From: Flaviramulus sp. BrNp1-15 | Lineage (GTDB): Bacteria > Bacteroidota > Bacteroidia > Flavobacteriales > Flavobacteriaceae | Assembly: GCF_022259695.1 (NCBI RefSeq) | Contig: NZ_CP092099.1 | Coordinates: forward strand, 3,494,001 to 3,558,000 | DNA length: 64,000 nt | Reading direction: 5' to 3' | Shown: in pieces, positions 17,923 through 28,380 of the stretch | How positions within the stretch are numbered: position 1 is the first letter of the stretch | How the letters are laid out: every line of letters begins with the position of its first letter | The notes under the pieces: model-generated | Told to the model about the DNA's origin: nothing | What the model saw: only the letters and a program-made list of their open reading frames with translations | The model's database searches: none | Translations under genes and position numbers: made by a program

Positions 17923-19155
17923 TTATGCGTCTTTATATTCTACTTTTTCGTTTTTAAATACTATGGCAAAAAACACAAGTACACCTAAAGCAAATAATGC
18001 TGGAAACTCCCATATATCTAACCAACTATGAGCGCCATCTGCCAATACATTTTTATCTACTATTTGTCCTGCCACCCAGAAACCAACTAACATACCAACA
18101 CCATAAGTTGCTAATGTAATTAAGCCTTGTGCTGCACTTTTTACTTTATCACCTGCTTTAGAATCGGTATAAATTTGTCCTGAAACAAAGAAGAAATCAT
18201 AACAAATACCATGTAATGCAATTCCTATTACCAGCATAAAAAATAAATCTCCTGCATTACCAAAAGCGAACAATGCATAGCGAATTGCCCATGCTAACAT
18301 ACCAAATATGATAGTTTTTTTGAAACCATATTTCTTAAAAAAGAATGGTAATAACAGCATAAAACCTACTTCGGAAATCTGGCCTAAAGACGCCCATGCC
18401 GTAGAATTTTCAACTTTATATTCTGTTAAAAACGGACTTATGTTTTGGTAGTAAAAAGCAAGTGGGATGCATATTAAAACTGAGGATACAAAAAACACTA
18501 AAAAGTTTCTGTCTTTTAAAAGCTTTAAAGCATCCAAACCTAAAATATCACTAATAGTTACTTTTTCATCTTTTGAAACTTTTGGAGGTGTTTTTGGCAA
18601 TGTAAAACTAAAAACACCCAATATAGCAGAAGCTATTGCAACCATTGTAAAGGTGTTAGATAACATACCTTGACCTATGTTTTCAATAGAATCCCATTTA
18701 AATGCAAAACTAATTAATAAACCAGCTACAATCCAACCAATTGTTCCCCAAACACGTACCAATGGAAATTGTTTTGCGGGGTCATTCATTTGATTGAATG
18801 ATACCGAATTTACTAAAGCTAATGTTGGCATATAAGCAATCATGTAACCTAATACATATGGGTAAAACGCTCCAAATTCGGTAGATTGAGACATTTGATA
18901 CATTAAAAATGCACCTATTAAATGTAAGATTCCCAGAATTTTTTCAGCATTAAAAAACCTATCTGCAATTAAACCAATAATAAAAGGTGCTATAATAGCT
19001 CCCCAAGATTGTGTAGAATATGCCATTCCAGTTTCTGCTCCTGTAGCACTTAAGTTGTTTCCTAAAAAGGAACCTAAAGTAACAAACCATCCTCCCCAAA
19101 TGAAGAATTCCAGAAACATCATAAAAGACAATTGAAATTGAGTTGATTTTTTCAT
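17923..19155 (-). CDS. MFS transporter, nucleoside:H+ symporter-like family
   Basis: A 410-residue membrane protein with about 12 transmembrane segments. The start LSFMMFLEFFIWGGWFVTLGSFL and the segment YMPTLALVNSVSFNQM are typical of the NupG/NHS-like MFS branch that in Bacteroidota is found in sugar operons. Context suggests uptake of the sugar, keto sugar or glycoside handled by the surrounding enzymes rather than nucleosides. Confidence 0.83.
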   Translation of the reverse strand: MKKSTQFQLSFMMFLEFFIWGGWFVTLGSFLGNNLSATGAETGMAYSTQSWGAIIAPFIIGLIADRFFNAEKILGILHLIGAFLMYQMSQSTEFGAFYPYVLGYMIAYMPTLALVNSVSFNQMNDPAKQFPLVRVWGTIGWIVAGLLISFAFKWDSIENIGQGMLSNTFTMVAIASAILGVFSFTLPKTPPKVSKDEKVTISDILGLDALKLLKDRNFLVFFVSSVLICIPLAFYYQNISPFLTEYKVENSTAWASLGQISEVGFMLLLPFFFKKYGFKKTIIFGMLAWAIRYALFAFGNAGDLFFMLVIGIALHGICYDFFFVSGQIYTDSKAGDKVKSAAQGLITLATYGVGMLVGFWVAGQIVDKNVLADGAHSWLDIWEFPALFALGVLVFFAIVFKNEKVEYKDA

Positions 19156-19175
19156 AGTTAGTTGGTTGGTTATAA

Positions 19176-20159
19176 TTATTTCAATTCCTTTTCTGCTTTT
19201 AACAAAAGTGCTTTTGTAGCTAGTATTCCTTCTTTTTCTGACAACTTATCCCCTTCATATTCTACACCAATATACCCAGTATACCCTGCGTCTTTAACTA
19301 ATTTTAAAATTCTTGTATAATCTAGTGTAGTTTCATTTCCGTTTTCATCAAAATCATAAGACTTTGCGCTAACAGCATCTGCCTTGGCAAGCATCATTTC
19401 AATACCTTTATATTTATCTGGATACTCTTCTTCACATTCGCCCCATTGCTCTCCGTCTTTACGCTTAACACACCAGTTTCCAAAATCTGGCAATGTTCCA
19501 CAGTTATCCATATTAACATCTGCAATAGCCTGCATTAAAGCATCAGCATCAGATGATAACCAACCGTGATTCTCACATAAAACATTAATGTTTTTGGTTG
19601 CAGCATATTCTGATAATTTTCTCAATCCATCAACAACAGATTCTTTCCATACTTCAGGATCGTTCGTACCAAATGTATTTACTCTAATAGAGTGGCAACC
19701 TAATTTTTGTGCTGCATCAACCCATTTTTTATGATTTTCTACAGCAAGATTTCTTTTTTCCTCGTCTGGATCTGCTAAATCACCTTCATGATCTATCATA
19801 ATAAGTACGTTTCTAATGCCTTGAGAATCACTAACCTTTTTTAAAGAATCTATTACAGTATCAAATCCTAATTTTTCGATTTCATCATTATACAACTGGT
19901 TTACATATTCCACACCCTCAAAACCCATTTCTTTAGCTTGTGAGGCAAATAAAAACGGACTTCCATTTTCTTCTCTTACAAATTTATGCAAAGACCATTG
20001 TGCTATTGATAGTTTAAAAAATGGTGCTTTTTGGCCTTCAACAACAACTTGTTTCTCTTCAGTTTTTTCTTTTTTACTATTTCCACAGGCCACAAAAAAA
20101 ATGAGCGATAATGATAAAAAGGCAAACATTATTTTTTGTGAATTAATAATTGGTTTCAT
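19176..20159 (-). CDS. TIM-barrel isomerase/epimerase lipoprotein
   Basis: A 327-residue protein with a lipoprotein signal (FFVACG, Cys25) and a xylose-isomerase-like TIM barrel (about 48-327). Possible metal ligands are in NVLCENHGWLSSD, DFGNWCVKR and GYIGVEYEG. It is the first gene of the minus-strand sugar operon and is exported, in contrast to the soluble paralogue at 15719. That pairing suggests one epimerisation or cleavage step in the periplasm and one in the cytoplasm. Confidence 0.85.
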   Translation of the reverse strand: MKPIINSQKIMFAFLSLSLIFFVACGNSKKEKTEEKQVVVEGQKAPFFKLSIAQWSLHKFVREENGSPFLFASQAKEMGFEGVEYVNQLYNDEIEKLGFDTVIDSLKKVSDSQGIRNVLIMIDHEGDLADPDEEKRNLAVENHKKWVDAAQKLGCHSIRVNTFGTNDPEVWKESVVDGLRKLSEYAATKNINVLCENHGWLSSDADALMQAIADVNMDNCGTLPDFGNWCVKRKDGEQWGECEEEYPDKYKGIEMMLAKADAVSAKSYDFDENGNETTLDYTRILKLVKDAGYTGYIGVEYEGDKLSEKEGILATKALLLKAEKELK

Positions 20160-20273
20160 CTAATTATAATTTTAGTTAGTTTGATAATTTAATTTGAAAT
20201 TTAAAGAATTGAATAATCAATATTGTTTATAATTATTCAGTGAAAGAATTTAAACAAGATTAAATACGTCTTT

Positions 20274-21284
20274 TTAAACCAATAAAGTGTGTTTTTGCCT
20301 ATACTCTATTGGTGTACATTTCTCATGTTTTTTAAAAACAGTTGAAAAATATTGACTAGTTGAAAAACCACAAGTAAAGGCCACTTCTGCAATACTTATT
20401 TTCTCATCTCCAGCCAAAATATCTTTAGACATTTTGAGGCGTTTCATCATTAAATATCGCATTGGAGTTAAATTTGTTAACTGTTTACAATGATATGTAA
20501 ACCTTGTTAAACCAACGCCTGCCGATTTTGCCATGTCTTCAATAGTCCATGCTTCAGATAAATTATTATCCAATTCATTTAAAAACAACTTGACACTTCT
20601 AGAACTATCTGTAAGTTGTTCATTTAGTTCTACCTCATCCTCTACTAACAAATCTAAAAGTAGTATTAACAAATAATTAATTAAAAGCCTTATTCTAGAA
20701 GAGTTATTGCCATTAACATCTGTATCAACAGCTTTACCTATTCTTTGAAAACAGTCTCGTATTCGCTTATCGGCTTTCCATAAAATTTTCTCATTATGCC
20801 TTAATATTATGGTAAGTTTTTCCAAATCTGCGGGTGCAAGCATAATCCAATCTGGCCAAACCCAATTCTGGTGTGGTCTTCTAACATCTAAGTCTAAAAT
20901 AACCCAATAAAACTTCCCCATACCAATAGAAGGGTTACCTACTTTATGCGCTTCCCATGGTCTAGTTATGGTTAGGTAGTTAGGCAAGAGCTCCATTTCA
21001 TCATTCTGTTGCGCGTAAGGCATAGTTCCTGATTCTAAAAAATGAATTTCAATACCTTCATTTCTATGCCAATCTAAACCCCAATCTTGCGGCTCATTTG
21101 CATCCCAATACCCAACACTATTCAAACCAATTGTATCATCTGTTAAACGATCTCCTGGATATGTATATCTAGCAAGTGCTTTAAATTTCAGTTTTTTTCT
21201 TTTTACAGCATCAATTAAAGGCAAGCAAGTGTCTGCTTGATAAACAATTCCATCTGCTTCAAAGGGTGTTATTCTTTTGTACAT
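20274..21284 (-). CDS. AraC-family transcriptional regulator
   Basis: A 336-residue regulator. The N-terminal half (about 1-200) looks like a cupin-type effector domain. The C-terminal AraC domain (about 235-334) has two helix-turn-helix units, with IEDMAKSAGVGLTRFTYHCK and ISIAEVAFTCGFSTSQYFS. It lies between the two divergent sugar gene sets, so it probably controls the GMC operon, the minus-strand operon or both. A weak AT-rich hairpin (20210-20239) follows the TIM-barrel gene boundary. Confidence 0.93.
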   Translation of the reverse strand: MYKRITPFEADGIVYQADTCLPLIDAVKRKKLKFKALARYTYPGDRLTDDTIGLNSVGYWDANEPQDWGLDWHRNEGIEIHFLESGTMPYAQQNDEMELLPNYLTITRPWEAHKVGNPSIGMGKFYWVILDLDVRRPHQNWVWPDWIMLAPADLEKLTIILRHNEKILWKADKRIRDCFQRIGKAVDTDVNGNNSSRIRLLINYLLILLLDLLVEDEVELNEQLTDSSRSVKLFLNELDNNLSEAWTIEDMAKSAGVGLTRFTYHCKQLTNLTPMRYLMMKRLKMSKDILAGDEKISIAEVAFTCGFSTSQYFSTVFKKHEKCTPIEYRQKHTLLV

Positions 21285-21397
21285 TTATCTTCACTGAAAA
21301 AAATTAAACATTATTAATATGCAAATTACTTAATTTGGCAAGAAATCTATAATTATATACACCAAAAATTATTAAATTAATAAAATTTTAAACATAA

Positions 21398-23122
21398 ATG
21401 AGCAATATTAATTTTAGAGTTTCTGAAGAACAATACGATGCCATAGTTGTTGGAACTGGTATTTCGGGTGGTTGGGCTGCAAAAGAACTTTGTGAAAACG
21501 GTTTAAAAACCTTAGTTCTTGAACGAGGTAGAATGGTAAAACATGTTGAAGATTACCCTACAGCTAATATGGATCCATGGGATTTTCCTAACGGAGAAGA
21601 TCCTAGTAGAGAAACTAAAGAACGCATGTACAAACAAAATAGAACCGGATTTGTAACTCAAGAATCTCGTAAACATTTTTTTGTAGACGATATAAAACAC
21701 CCTTATAATGAAGACAGACGTTTTGATTGGATTAGAGGTTATCACGTTGGTGGGCGCTCATTAATGTGGGGTAGACAAAGTTATAGATTGAGTGATATTG
21801 ATTTTGAAGCTAACAAAAAAGAAGGTATAGCAGTAGATTGGCCTGTTCGCTACAAAGATATTGCTCCATGGTATGACAAGGTTGAAGAATTTATTGGAGT
21901 AAGTGGTGAAAACTTAGGCTTAAAACAGCTTCCAGACCAGAAGCTATTAAAACCAATGAATCTTAATTGCGTTGAGGAAGATTTAAAAGCAAAAATTGCT
22001 GAAAATTTTGATGATGGTAGACTTTTAACCATAGGAAGAACTGCGCATATAACAGAAGGCACAAAACCAGGTTTAGGTAGAAGCACATGTCAATATAGAA
22101 ATAGATGTATGCGAGGATGTCCTTTTGGCGCTTATTTTAGTAGTAACTCATCAACATTACCAACTGCAGAAGCTACAGGTAATATGACTTTAAGACCAAA
22201 CTCAATTGTACACGAAGTTATTTATGATGATAAAACTAAAAAAGCTACGGGTGTTAAAGTTATTGATGCAGAAACTAAAGAAACTATTGTTTACAAAGCC
22301 AAGGTTATTTTCTTATGTGCTTCAACAGTTGCATCGGCTGCCATTTTATTACAATCAAAATCTGAACGTTTCCCTAACGGATTAGGAAATGATAGCGGTG
22401 AATTAGGACATAATATTATGGACCACCATTTTCATGTTGGAGCAAGAGCAAAAGTTGATGGATATGAAGATAAGATTGAAAAAGGAAGAAGAGCAAATGG
22501 CTTATATATCCCTAGATTTAGAAACTTAGGCGGCAAAACAGATGCAAAAGATTTTAAAAGAGGTTACGGATATCAAGGTAGAGCTTCAAGAGGTAGCTTA
22601 TCTGAATCTGTAGCAGAATTAAAATATGGTCCAAAATTAAAAGAAGCTATTTTAAAACCTGGCGAATGGAATATTGGTCTTACTGCTTTTGGAGAAACGC
22701 TTCCTGATCATAAAAACAGAATGTACTTAGATTATGATAAACTTGACGAATGGGGATTACCTACCGTAACGTTTGATGCCGATTTTGGTGAAAACGAACT
22801 CGCCATGCGTAAAGACATGAAAGAACAAGCTGTACAAATGTTAAAGGCTGCTGGATATAAAGATGTAGAAGGTTATGATAATGCTCAAGGAAGAGCTATG
22901 GGATTAGGTATACATGAAATGGGAACTGCAAGAATGGGTAGAGACCCAAAAACTTCTGTTTTAAATGAGTATAACCAGATTCATACATGTAAAAATGTAT
23001 ATGTTACCGATGGTTCTTTTATGACTTCTGCTGGTTGTCAAAATCCATCCTTAACTTATATGGCTTTTACTGCCAGAGCTGCTAATCATGCAGCAGAACA
23101 ATTAAAGAAAAATAACGCTTAA
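21398..23122 (+). CDS. GMC-family sugar dehydrogenase, large subunit
   Basis: A 574-residue FAD oxidoreductase. The FAD fold is DAIVVGTGISGGWAAKEL (14-31) and the second FAD block is RGYHVGGRSLMWGRQSYR. The C-terminal block has GIHEMGTARMG and NVYVTDGSFMTSAGCQNPSLT, which supply the His/Asn active-site pair of the gluconate 2-dehydrogenase/glucoside 3-dehydrogenase group. No Tat signal is present on this subunit; the neighbouring small subunit carries one and can export both. Expected reaction: oxidation of a glycoside at C3 to a 3-keto sugar. Confidence 0.9.
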   Translation: MSNINFRVSEEQYDAIVVGTGISGGWAAKELCENGLKTLVLERGRMVKHVEDYPTANMDPWDFPNGEDPSRETKERMYKQNRTGFVTQESRKHFFVDDIKHPYNEDRRFDWIRGYHVGGRSLMWGRQSYRLSDIDFEANKKEGIAVDWPVRYKDIAPWYDKVEEFIGVSGENLGLKQLPDQKLLKPMNLNCVEEDLKAKIAENFDDGRLLTIGRTAHITEGTKPGLGRSTCQYRNRCMRGCPFGAYFSSNSSTLPTAEATGNMTLRPNSIVHEVIYDDKTKKATGVKVIDAETKETIVYKAKVIFLCASTVASAAILLQSKSERFPNGLGNDSGELGHNIMDHHFHVGARAKVDGYEDKIEKGRRANGLYIPRFRNLGGKTDAKDFKRGYGYQGRASRGSLSESVAELKYGPKLKEAILKPGEWNIGLTAFGETLPDHKNRMYLDYDKLDEWGLPTVTFDADFGENELAMRKDMKEQAVQMLKAAGYKDVEGYDNAQGRAMGLGIHEMGTARMGRDPKTSVLNEYNQIHTCKNVYVTDGSFMTSAGCQNPSLTYMAFTARAANHAAEQLKKNNA

Positions 23123-23136
23123 TACTACTATTTAAA

Positions 23137-23736
23137 ATGAAAAGAAGAGAAGCTTTAAGAAATATGGGGTTAGCTACAGGTTTTTTTGTTGCAACACCAT
23201 CTATTGTTAGTTTATTGCAAAGTTGTACAAGCGACGTTAAAACCTGGACACCAGACTTTTTAACAACAGAACAAGGCGTTGTTTTAAATAATTTAGTTGA
23301 TATTATTTTACCAAAAACAGAAGACTTACCATCGGCGTCCGAAATTAATGTTCCTCAATTTATTGATAATTATATCAATAAAGTTATGCTAAATAAAGAA
23401 CAGGAAAAAGTAAAATCTGGTTTTAATAAAATCATTTCTATACTAAAACCAAATACAGGAGACAACATCAATAAAGTCACTCAAGAAGATTATATGGCAT
23501 TACTTGATAACCATATGCTTGTTAAAGGTGAAGTTGATGAAGAAAGACAATCTAATCCAGAATCAGAAGACCCAACATCATCAGAATTTTTAAATAGTTT
23601 AAAATGGATGACTATTAACACCTATATTACAAGAGAGCATATTGGAGAAAATGTATTGGTATACGACCCTGTTCCGTCTCAATATTATTGTGGTGATTTA
23701 CAAGAATTAACTGGCGGAAAATCTTATTCTTTATAA
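23137..23736 (+). CDS. Gluconate 2-dehydrogenase subunit 3-like small subunit, Tat lipoprotein
   Basis: A 199-residue protein beginning MKRREALRNMG, a twin-arginine motif, with a hydrophobic stretch and a Cys at residue 30 (LLQSC) suited to lipidation. Residues about 38-195 match the subunit-3 family that accompanies GMC dehydrogenases and piggybacks them across the membrane. It begins 14 nt after the large subunit gene. Confidence 0.88.
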   Translation: MKRREALRNMGLATGFFVATPSIVSLLQSCTSDVKTWTPDFLTTEQGVVLNNLVDIILPKTEDLPSASEINVPQFIDNYINKVMLNKEQEKVKSGFNKIISILKPNTGDNINKVTQEDYMALLDNHMLVKGEVDEERQSNPESEDPTSSEFLNSLKWMTINTYITREHIGENVLVYDPVPSQYYCGDLQELTGGKSYSL

Positions 23737-23737
23737 A

Positions 23738-24553
23738 ATGAAATATAATTCAACAATAATAACCATAGTTGTTTTAGCTTTATGTTTTAGCTGTAAAGAA
23801 AAACCTAAAGAAACCACCGAGAAAGATATAGTTACTACTGAAACCACTGAAAATTGGAAATCATTATTTAATGGAAAAAATTTAGATGGCTGGTTGGTAA
23901 AAATTAATGGTTACGAGTTGAATAATAATTACAACAATACCTTTAGAGCTGAAGATGGTGTTTTAAAAGTATCCTATGATGACTATGAAAATTTCACTGA
24001 TGAATTTGGTCATATCTTTTATAAAACACCTTTTTCAAATTATAAATTTAGACTACAATACAGGTTTGTAGGTAATCAAGTTAAAGGCGGAGAAGATTGG
24101 GCTAAAAAAAATAGTGGCATTATGTTGCATTGTCAATCTCCAGAAAGCATGCTTGTAAAACAAGGGTTTCCTTTATCTTTAGAAGCTCAACTTTTAGGAG
24201 GCGTTAATAAAGACGAACCTAGATCTACAGGAAATTTATGTACACCTGCAACCCATGTTGTAATTAATGGTGAATTAAATACAGAGCACTGCATAAGCGC
24301 TAATAGCGAAACTTATTACGGAGAAGAATGGATAACTGCAGAAGTTGTAGTTAATAACGATTCTATAACTCATTTCATTAATGGAAAACCTGTTATTTCT
24401 TATTCAAATCCCACAATAGGTGGCGAATTTTTAGATACCACAGCAAAAGAAATTCAAGCTAAAGACGGACAGCCATTAACGAGTGGTTATATATCACTAC
24501 AAAGTGAGAGCCACCCTATAGAGTTTAAAAATATTGAAATTCTGGAATTATAA
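23738..24553 (+). CDS. DUF1080 lipoprotein
   Basis: A 271-residue protein with a lipoprotein signal (CFSC, Cys19) and one DUF1080/LamG-like domain. Family text includes NWKSLFNGKNLDGW (near 40), NSGIMLHCQSPESM and SGYISLQSESHPIEFKNIEIL. It starts 1 nt after the dehydrogenase small subunit. That tight coupling supports hydrolysis or elimination of the 3-keto-glycoside produced by the dehydrogenase. Confidence 0.88.
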   Translation: MKYNSTIITIVVLALCFSCKEKPKETTEKDIVTTETTENWKSLFNGKNLDGWLVKINGYELNNNYNNTFRAEDGVLKVSYDDYENFTDEFGHIFYKTPFSNYKFRLQYRFVGNQVKGGEDWAKKNSGIMLHCQSPESMLVKQGFPLSLEAQLLGGVNKDEPRSTGNLCTPATHVVINGELNTEHCISANSETYYGEEWITAEVVVNNDSITHFINGKPVISYSNPTIGGEFLDTTAKEIQAKDGQPLTSGYISLQSESHPIEFKNIEILEL

Positions 24554-24582
24554 CTTTTAATCAACCTAAAACCCTTTCACAA

Positions 24583-26028
24583 ATGAATAAAAACTCATCT
24601 ACCAGCAGGCGTTCATTTATTAAAAAAACAGCCTTAACTACTTTAGGAATTTCAATTATCCCAAGACATGTTATGGGTAAAGGTTTTATCGCACCAAGTG
24701 ATAAATTAAACATTGCAGTTGTTGGAGCCGGTGGAAAAGGATATTCAGATATGGTTAATGTTTGGAATAATGGAGCATCGAATATTGCTGCTATTTGTGA
24801 TGTAGATTGGAATAGAGCAGCAGATGCTTTTAAAAAATTTCCTAAAGCAAAACAATTTAAAGATTACAGAAAGTTATTAGATAACATGAACGATATTGAT
24901 GCAGTTACTGTATCAACACCAGATCATACACATGCTGTTATTACACTAGCAGCAATGCAATTGAATAAAGATGTTTATGTACAAAAACCTTTAACTCATA
25001 ATATCTATGAGGCTAGAGTACTTACTGAAGCGGCTAACAAATACAAAATAGTAACCCAAATGGGAAACCAAGGCGCCTCAGGAAAAGGTGTACAAACAAT
25101 GATAGATTGGTTTGACTCTGGAATAATTGGAAATGTAAACCAAGTAGATGTTTGGACTAACAGACCTGTATGGCCACAAGGCATAAAAACACCTACTGAT
25201 AAACCAGCATTACTTGATAATTTAGATTGGGATAGTTGGGTAGGACCTGCGGAATGGGTTGATTATCATCCTTTATATCACCCATTTAAATGGAGAGGCT
25301 GGTGGAATTTTGGAACTGGAGCCTTAGGTGATATGGGTTGCCATTTAATGGATCCGCCATATAGAGTTTTAGGTTTAGGATATCCTACTGAAGTAGAAAG
25401 TAGTGTAGGAGCCATCTTCACTCAAGATTGGACGCCTGATTATTATCCTGAATCTTGCCCGCCTTCATCTAGAACTCAATTAAAATTTGAAGCTTCAGAA
25501 AAAAATCCTTCACAAGTAAAACTTAACTGGACAGATGGTGGTTTACGACCATTCCATCCAGAACTTATTCCTGCAGACCACCCTATAGGTGATGAGAATA
25601 GTGCGAATGGCGTTATTATGATTGGTGAAAAGGGCATAATGACTTGTGGAACCTATGGCAGAAATCCTAAAGTATATCTTAACTCTGGTGAAATTATTTT
25701 ATCTGAAAATGACAATTCTGAAGAAAGCAATTTACCTGAAAACGGACATCATGCAAAATGGGTTGAAGCTTGCAAAGCAGGATTTGGAAGTGAAGAACAC
25801 AAATCACTTACATCTTCATTTGATTTTGCTGGCCCTCTAACAGAATCTATTTTAATGGGTAATCTCGCTATTAGAAGTTACAATTTAAGAGAGAAAGCAG
25901 GTGAACGATTTGAATATCCTGGACGTAAAAAACTACTTTGGGACGGAACAAATATGAAAATAACAAATTTTGAACCAGCTAATCAATTTGTTAAACGCGA
26001 ATACAGAGAAGGCTGGAAATTAGACTAA
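24583..26028 (+). CDS. Gfo/Idh/MocA family oxidoreductase, Tat-exported
   Basis: A 481-residue protein with Tat signal SRRSFIKKTA followed by a hydrophobic segment. The NAD domain starts LNIAVVGAGGKGYSD and the active-site block reads VYVQKPLTHNIYEA. GALGDMGCHLMDPPY gives the C-domain catalytic region. A large insert with WPQGIKTPTDKP and DWTPDYYPESCPPSS is typical of the exported glycosidase-like or keto-sugar branch. It closes the first plus-strand block, before a strong terminator. Confidence 0.9.
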   Translation: MNKNSSTSRRSFIKKTALTTLGISIIPRHVMGKGFIAPSDKLNIAVVGAGGKGYSDMVNVWNNGASNIAAICDVDWNRAADAFKKFPKAKQFKDYRKLLDNMNDIDAVTVSTPDHTHAVITLAAMQLNKDVYVQKPLTHNIYEARVLTEAANKYKIVTQMGNQGASGKGVQTMIDWFDSGIIGNVNQVDVWTNRPVWPQGIKTPTDKPALLDNLDWDSWVGPAEWVDYHPLYHPFKWRGWWNFGTGALGDMGCHLMDPPYRVLGLGYPTEVESSVGAIFTQDWTPDYYPESCPPSSRTQLKFEASEKNPSQVKLNWTDGGLRPFHPELIPADHPIGDENSANGVIMIGEKGIMTCGTYGRNPKVYLNSGEIILSENDNSEESNLPENGHHAKWVEACKAGFGSEEHKSLTSSFDFAGPLTESILMGNLAIRSYNLREKAGERFEYPGRKKLLWDGTNMKITNFEPANQFVKREYREGWKLD

Positions 26029-26052
26029 ACTAACTTTTACTCACTATACTAA

Positions 26053-26093
26053 TAAAAAAAGCCATTTTTAGATAACTCTAAAAATGGCTTTTT
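26053..26093. terminator. Bidirectional terminator
   Basis: The 11-bp stem GCCATTTTTAG/CTAAAAATGGC (26061-26071 with 26078-26088) is preceded by A7 and followed by a T-rich run. It separates the plus-strand dehydrogenase operon from the convergent azurin-like gene. Confidence 0.9.
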
Positions 26094-26112
26094 ATTTTTT
26101 AAGGTAAAAAGA

Positions 26113-26634
26113 TTACTCAACAATAAATTTACCTCGCATCATACCAGAATGCCCAGGAAAACTACATAAAAAATCATATGTTCCAGCTTCTGGTGCATCA
26201 AACTCAATTGAAGTAACTTGACCACCACCAATTAAATCTGTATACGCAATAATATCTTGAGAATCTTTTGGTATATATTTATTATCTCTTTCCGTTGCTG
26301 CTTTAGCTGAAAACTGAGAAATATCAACTCCTTTTTTAAGAATAACTACATTATGACCCATAATATTAATATCGAGCTTTCCAACATGTCTTAAAGTAAG
26401 TTTTACTTTTTTACCTGCCTTAACTTTAATTTCATTAGTGTTAAATTTCATAACATCGTTAGCTGTTATTACAACATTAGTGACATTCTCATCAACATCT
26501 TTAGAACTTGAAGATTCTGAAGAACTTGTTTTTTCATAAGAGAAACCTTCTTTTTTCTTTTCTTCTTTTCCTCCACAGTTAAACATTAATGAAGCTAGTA
26601 AAATAGACAATAATTGAATTCTTATAATTTTCAT
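26113..26634 (-). CDS. Azurin-like type 1 copper lipoprotein
   Basis: A 173-residue electron carrier. Residues 1-20 are a lipoprotein signal (FNCGG, Cys20). A Ser/Lys-rich linker (32-50) leads to a plastocyanin/azurin domain. The type 1 copper ligands are visible: His94 in MGHNVV, then Cys157, His162 and Met166 in FLCSFPGHSGMMRG, with azurin spacing. It follows the GapN-like gene by 20 nt. It could accept electrons from the exported GMC dehydrogenase nearby or from respiration; the first is inference. Confidence 0.92.
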   Translation of the reverse strand: MKIIRIQLLSILLASLMFNCGGKEEKKKEGFSYEKTSSSESSSSKDVDENVTNVVITANDVMKFNTNEIKVKAGKKVKLTLRHVGKLDINIMGHNVVILKKGVDISQFSAKAATERDNKYIPKDSQDIIAYTDLIGGGQVTSIEFDAPEAGTYDFLCSFPGHSGMMRGKFIVE

Positions 26635-26654
26635 GCTTAATTTTTAATTTAGTT

Positions 26655-28247
26655 TTATAATATATAATCTGTACTTATAAAGTTAGATGCTTTTTTATCT
26701 AAAAGTTCATACAATATAGACTTATTATAAGCATTATCTTTTGAAGCTACAAAAGTACGTATTGAAAACGAACGTAAAGCATCATGAACACTTAAAGTAC
26801 TAAATGCAGAATCTTTTCTTCCTGTAAAAGGGTAAACATCTGGACCTCTTTGACAAGAACTATTTAGGTTTACTCTACACACCAAATTTACTAAAGTATC
26901 AATTAATGGCGCCAATGTGTTTACATCTTTTCCAAATAAACTTACTTGTTGTCCGTAATTTGATTCTGCCAAATCATCTAAGGGCTCTTCAATATTTTTA
27001 AAAGATATAACTGGCACAACAGGACCAAATTGTTCTTCTTTATAAACTCGCATATTTTTATTTACAGGATATAAAACCGCTGGAAAAATAAAATTCTCGG
27101 TAGTTTCCCCACCTTTTTCATTTAATATAGTTGCTCCCTTTTCTTTAGCATCATCAATTAATTCTTGAATATAAGCCGGTTTATCTACTTCTGGAAGCGG
27201 AGTTAATTTTACACCTTCTTCCCATGGGTTACCAAATTTAAGCGCATCTACTTTAGCAGAAAAACGTTTATTAAACTCATCTACAATAGATTCATGAACA
27301 TATAATACTTTTAGCGCCGTACAACGTTGCCCATTAAAAGACAATGTTCCAGCTATACATTCGTTTACAGCCAAGTCTAAATCGGCATCTGGTAAAACAA
27401 TGGCTGGATTTTTAGCTTCTAACCCTAAAACCATACGCAATCTATTTCCTTTTGGATGAACCGATTGTAACGCATTTGCAGATTTACTATTACCAATTAA
27501 TGCTAATACATCAACTTTACCCGATTTCATTATTGGTGTAGCTAAAACACGACCACGACCATAAATAACATTTACCACACCTTTAGGAAAACTGCTTTGA
27601 AAAGCTTCTAGTAAAGGTGAAATAAGTAACACACCTAGTTTTGCAGGTTTAAAAACCACTGTATTCCCCATGATTAATGCAGGAATTAAGAGCGTAAAAG
27701 TTTCATTCAGGGGGTAATTGTATGGCCCTAAACACAGTACGGTTCCTAGAGGACCTCTTCGAATATGTGCGTAAACACCATCATGTTTCTCAAACTTTGC
27801 AGAATCTCTATCTATTTGTTTATAATCTTCAATAGTATCGTAAATGTAATCAACCGTTCTATCGAATTCCTTTTCAGAATCTGGAAGATTTTTACCTATT
27901 TCCCACATTAAAAGTTTTACAACTTCTTCTCTCTTGGTTTTCATTTGCTCAACAAACTTTTCCATACAAGCTATTCTATCTACAACTTTCATTGTAGGCC
28001 ATAAGCCTTGACCTTTACCATAAGCGCTTAAAGCAGAGTTTAGAGCATCCATTGCTTCTGTTTCACCTAAATCAGGAACTGTTCCTAATAATGTTGGTTT
28101 GTAATCATCGGTTGAAGAAATTGTTGAGTACACTTCACTTGTATCTCCGTTCCAAGTTTTTAATTCACCTGAAACTAAATAGCTTTTTTGATGTAAAAGT
28201 GAAGTAATTTTATATTGCTTTGGGATTTCTGTTATTGTAGAATTCAT
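26655..28247 (-). CDS. gapN: Aldehyde dehydrogenase, probable NADP-dependent non-phosphorylating GAPDH
   Basis: A 530-residue aldehyde dehydrogenase superfamily enzyme. The active-site Cys is in [16 protein letters not shown] and the general-base Glu in [32 protein letters not shown] and [18 protein letters not shown] resemble the GapN branch that oxidises glyceraldehyde-3-phosphate to 3-phosphoglycerate. Length is about 40 residues above the usual 475-490 because of a longer N-terminus and C-terminus. The substrate assignment is from family resemblance. Confidence 0.8.
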   Translation of the reverse strand: MNSTITEIPKQYKITSLLHQKSYLVSGELKTWNGDTSEVYSTISSTDDYKPTLLGTVPDLGETEAMDALNSALSAYGKGQGLWPTMKVVDRIACMEKFVEQMKTKREEVVKLLMWEIGKNLPDSEKEFDRTVDYIYDTIEDYKQIDRDSAKFEKHDGVYAHIRRGPLGTVLCLGPYNYPLNETFTLLIPALIMGNTVVFKPAKLGVLLISPLLEAFQSSFPKGVVNVIYGRGRVLATPIMKSGKVDVLALIGNSKSANALQSVHPKGNRLRMVLGLEAKNPAIVLPDADLDLAVNECIAGTLSFNGQRCTALKVLYVHESIVDEFNKRFSAKVDALKFGNPWEEGVKLTPLPEVDKPAYIQELIDDAKEKGATILNEKGGETTENFIFPAVLYPVNKNMRVYKEEQFGPVVPVISFKNIEEPLDDLAESNYGQQVSLFGKDVNTLAPLIDTLVNLVCRVNLNSSCQRGPDVYPFTGRKDSAFSTLSVHDALRSFSIRTFVASKDNAYNKSILYELLDKKASNFISTDYIL

Positions 28248-28380
28248 ATGCTAGAATATTGTATTATAACCTATAGCTAAAATACTCAATATTTACCTAA
28301 AAGAATCATTAAAAAGCCTTGAAGCAGTAGAAATATCATATTCTTAATACTTAAATTAATTGTTTATAAAATACCTAAAG

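Noticed and set aside
20210-20239. AT-rich inverted repeat TGAATAAT/ATTATTCA as terminator
   Set aside because: The stem is only A/T rich apart from one G-C at each end, has a 14-nt loop and no T-tract in either direction.
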